A stretch of 64,000 nucleotides of DNA from CAKZSB01 sp964573105 (GTDB taxonomy: Bacteria > Pseudomonadota > Gammaproteobacteria > Granulosicoccales > Granulosicoccaceae): contig CAZNIS010000028.1 in assembly GCA_964573105.1 (NCBI GenBank), positions 5,717 through 69,716 of the forward strand. Direction: 5' to 3'. Shown here piece after piece: positions 62,399-64,000 of this stretch. The notes under the pieces were generated by a model that worked only from the letters and a program-made list of their open reading frames with translations, did no database searches and was not told the DNA's origin. The number at the start of each line of letters is the position of its first letter. The stretch's first letter is position 1. A program made the translations under genes and the position numbers.

Positions 62399-63301
62399 AT
62401 GGACCGATTTCAGGAGTTGCAGATATTCGTGGCCGTAGCAGAAGAGCAAAGCTTCGCCGCCGCCGCCAGAAGGCTGCAGCAATCTCCCCCACCCGTCACC
62501 CGGGCTATCAACTCGCTTGAGAAAAGACTGGGAGTGACCCTCCTTAGCCGTTCAACGCGCCACGTCCGCTTGACCGATGCCGGCGAGCAGTACCTGCAAA
62601 ACGCGAGAAGGGTGCTCTCCGAACTTGAACAGGCAGACGAGCTGGCATCCGGCGTCAACACAGAACCCAAAGGATTGCTTTCGATTACCGCCCCAATGAT
62701 GTTCGGCAACCTTCACGTCGTCCCCGGCGTTGTTGAGTATCTTGAGCGATACCCCGATACACGGGTTTCGGTAGCGCTGCTGGATCGGGTGGTCAATCTT
62801 TTAGAGGAGGGGTTTGATGCGGGCATTCGAATTGGCGAACTGCCAGATTCGAACATGCGGGCGATAAAGGTGGGAACCGTGCGCTCGGTTGTCTGCGCAA
62901 GCGATGCCTATCTAAAGAAACATGGCGTACCGAAACATCCCGGCGATTTGAAGGATCACTCGATCATCTGCGTCGCCAGCAGCACTTCGCAACGGCAATG
63001 GCGCTTTCACGAGAGGCGAAAATCGTTTTCCGTGCGAGTTAACCCGCGACTCAGCACCACCAACGTACAGGGCTGCCTGTCAGCAATGAACAGCGACTTC
63101 GGCATCACAAGGATGCTCTCGTATCAAATCGAGCCTTATATCCCGAACGGCCAAATCAGAATTGTTCTGGAAGAATTTGAACCGCCACCGCTACCGATCA
63201 ACATCATTCATCGTGAAGGCCGACACGTGTCAGCCAAGCTGCGGGCATTTATTGATCTTTTGGCTGAACGATTGGGGGACAATATGGTTATTGCTGGATA
63301 G
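62399..63301 (+). CDS. LysR family transcriptional regulator
   Basis: The 300-residue protein has the N-terminal LysR helix-turn-helix (FQELQIFVAVAEEQSFAAAA; VTRAINSLEKRLGVTLLSRS) and a periplasmic-binding-like C-terminal effector domain from about residue 90. It resembles the LTTR subgroup with a typical TRHVRLTDAGEQYL linker. Divergent placement suggests it controls the exported hydrolase at 61.3-62.2 kb. Ribosome site is weak. Confidence 0.93.
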   Translation: MDRFQELQIFVAVAEEQSFAAAARRLQQSPPPVTRAINSLEKRLGVTLLSRSTRHVRLTDAGEQYLQNARRVLSELEQADELASGVNTEPKGLLSITAPMMFGNLHVVPGVVEYLERYPDTRVSVALLDRVVNLLEEGFDAGIRIGELPDSNMRAIKVGTVRSVVCASDAYLKKHGVPKHPGDLKDHSIICVASSTSQRQWRFHERRKSFSVRVNPRLSTTNVQGCLSAMNSDFGITRMLSYQIEPYIPNGQIRIVLEEFEPPPLPINIIHREGRHVSAKLRAFIDLLAERLGDNMVIAG

Positions 63302-63528
63302 ATAAATCGAGCGAACACAGCTATCACACATGCGTTAACACGCCGTGACAGCCAAACCGGTCAACGATATTCTAAGCAACCAACAAACAAAAACAATCAC
63401 ACAAATAAATTATCTGGACTTACCGGTATTACTCACAGCCAACACAGAGCATTTTCACCTTATACTCTTCACTGCCACCATGTGTACTGGAGAATATGGC
63501 ATTTCAGTTTTACGAAAGCACGCCTAGT

Positions 63529-64000
63529 CTAGCCAACTGATTTTCGCATATAGTGAAACGCTAATTTCAAATTACTTTGAGCCCAATACAAAGGCACAAC
63601 ATCCCCGGGGACAAAACTCCCGTCCTCCCAATAGTAGAGCTCAGGGCATTTCCATGGGCATACTTCTTTTTCCGCGGTTATCTGACCCAACGCTCGATTG
63701 AAAAAATGTATTTGTCTGTCCCTGTCTCCTGGTCTAGCGTGCCTGAGATACCGACGTCCATAGATAACAGATATGATCGAATCAAATATACACCATTGCG
63801 CTTCCAGCCCCGTTGAATCGACTAACCGCCTCGCTGACACTTCCTCGATTGGTGATGTCCTTTCCTTGTCACCTACAATCTTCTTATAGTTCGGGCCCCA
63901 AAAGGTATCGCCTAAGTATCTGCTTATTCCTATCGTCCCGCAAAGGTTTTTTTGCACGTCTTCAAGTATTTGCGTCTCCATTTGATCGGAAACGATACCC
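63529..64000 (-). CDS. C-terminal part of GH15/phosphorylase-kinase-like protein, cut by window edge
   Basis: The frame stays open to the window edge, so the ATG at 63981 need not be the start. The visible 157 residues match the C-terminal end of bacterial GH15/phosphorylase kinase alpha-like proteins: IGISRYLGDTFWGPNYK, EAQWCIFDSIISVIYGRRYL, FFNRALGQITAEKE, and PELYYWEDGSFVPGDVVPLY followed by WAQSNLKLAFHYM. GH15 enzymes release glucose from alpha-glucans, but these relatives are often uncharacterised. The preceding 227 bp (63302-63528) contain nothing recognisable. Confidence 0.75.
   Translation of the reverse strand, partial: GIVSDQMETQILEDVQKNLCGTIGISRYLGDTFWGPNYKKIVGDKERTSPIEEVSARRLVDSTGLEAQWCIFDSIISVIYGRRYLRHARPGDRDRQIHFFNRALGQITAEKEVCPWKCPELYYWEDGSFVPGDVVPLYWAQSNLKLAFHYMRKSVG

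Overview
The window looks like the chromosome of a marine, polarly flagellated gammaproteobacterium. The basis is a sigma-54-type flagellar regulon with fliE-to-flhF gene order, PomA/PomB-like (sodium-type) stators, a type IV pilin, type VI secretion (T6SS) regulatory genes and moderately high GC content. The species cannot be named from the sequence.

Left part (1-19.5 kb): a minus-strand group encodes a flavin-dependent halogenase, a 2OG-Fe(II) oxygenase and a truncated ureohydrolase. A plus-strand group follows that resembles the T6SS post-translational control module: FHA protein TagH, TagF, a PP2C phosphatase, a lipoprotein and a long repeat-rich periplasmic protein with a peptidoglycan-binding-like segment. 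No T6SS structural genes are present. Next come a CBS-GGDEF diguanylate cyclase, a type IV pilin and a membrane-anchored Mrr-like nuclease. A tight minus-strand operon then encodes an outer-membrane barrel, a three-haem-motif lipoprotein and a Ser/Thr kinase. A protein with a FimV-like N-terminus closes this part.

Middle (19.5-38.7 kb): flgN and flgA run on the minus strand. flgB-D-E-G-H-J-K-L, three flagellin genes, fliD, fliS, a fliT-like gene, pomA, pomB and a PilZ gene run on the plus strand. flgC, flgF, flgI and flgM are missing from their usual places. The first flagellin has a textbook sigma-28 promoter. The other two share a different, equally spaced upstream arrangement.

Right-middle (38.4-55.6 kb): one minus-strand run encodes fliE-F-G-H-I-J-K-L-M-N-O-P-Q-R-flhB-flhA-flhF and a DUF2802 protein, with a strong sigma-54 promoter before fliE. 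The flhG-fliA-che block usual in relatives is absent after flhF. FliM lacks the N-terminal CheY-binding peptide and carries an acidic extension of about 90 residues instead. FlhF has several degenerate GTPase motifs. Together these suggest an unusual flagellum, possibly uncoupled from CheY, unless the missing genes lie elsewhere in the genome.

Right end (56-64 kb): a Maf-type flagellin glycosyltransferase gene, a DUF1330 gene, a leucine-dehydrogenase-like gene divergent from an Lrp/AsnC regulator, a PNPOx-like flavoprotein, an exported alpha/beta hydrolase divergent from a LysR regulator, and the C-terminal end of a GH15/phosphorylase-kinase-like protein cut by the window edge.
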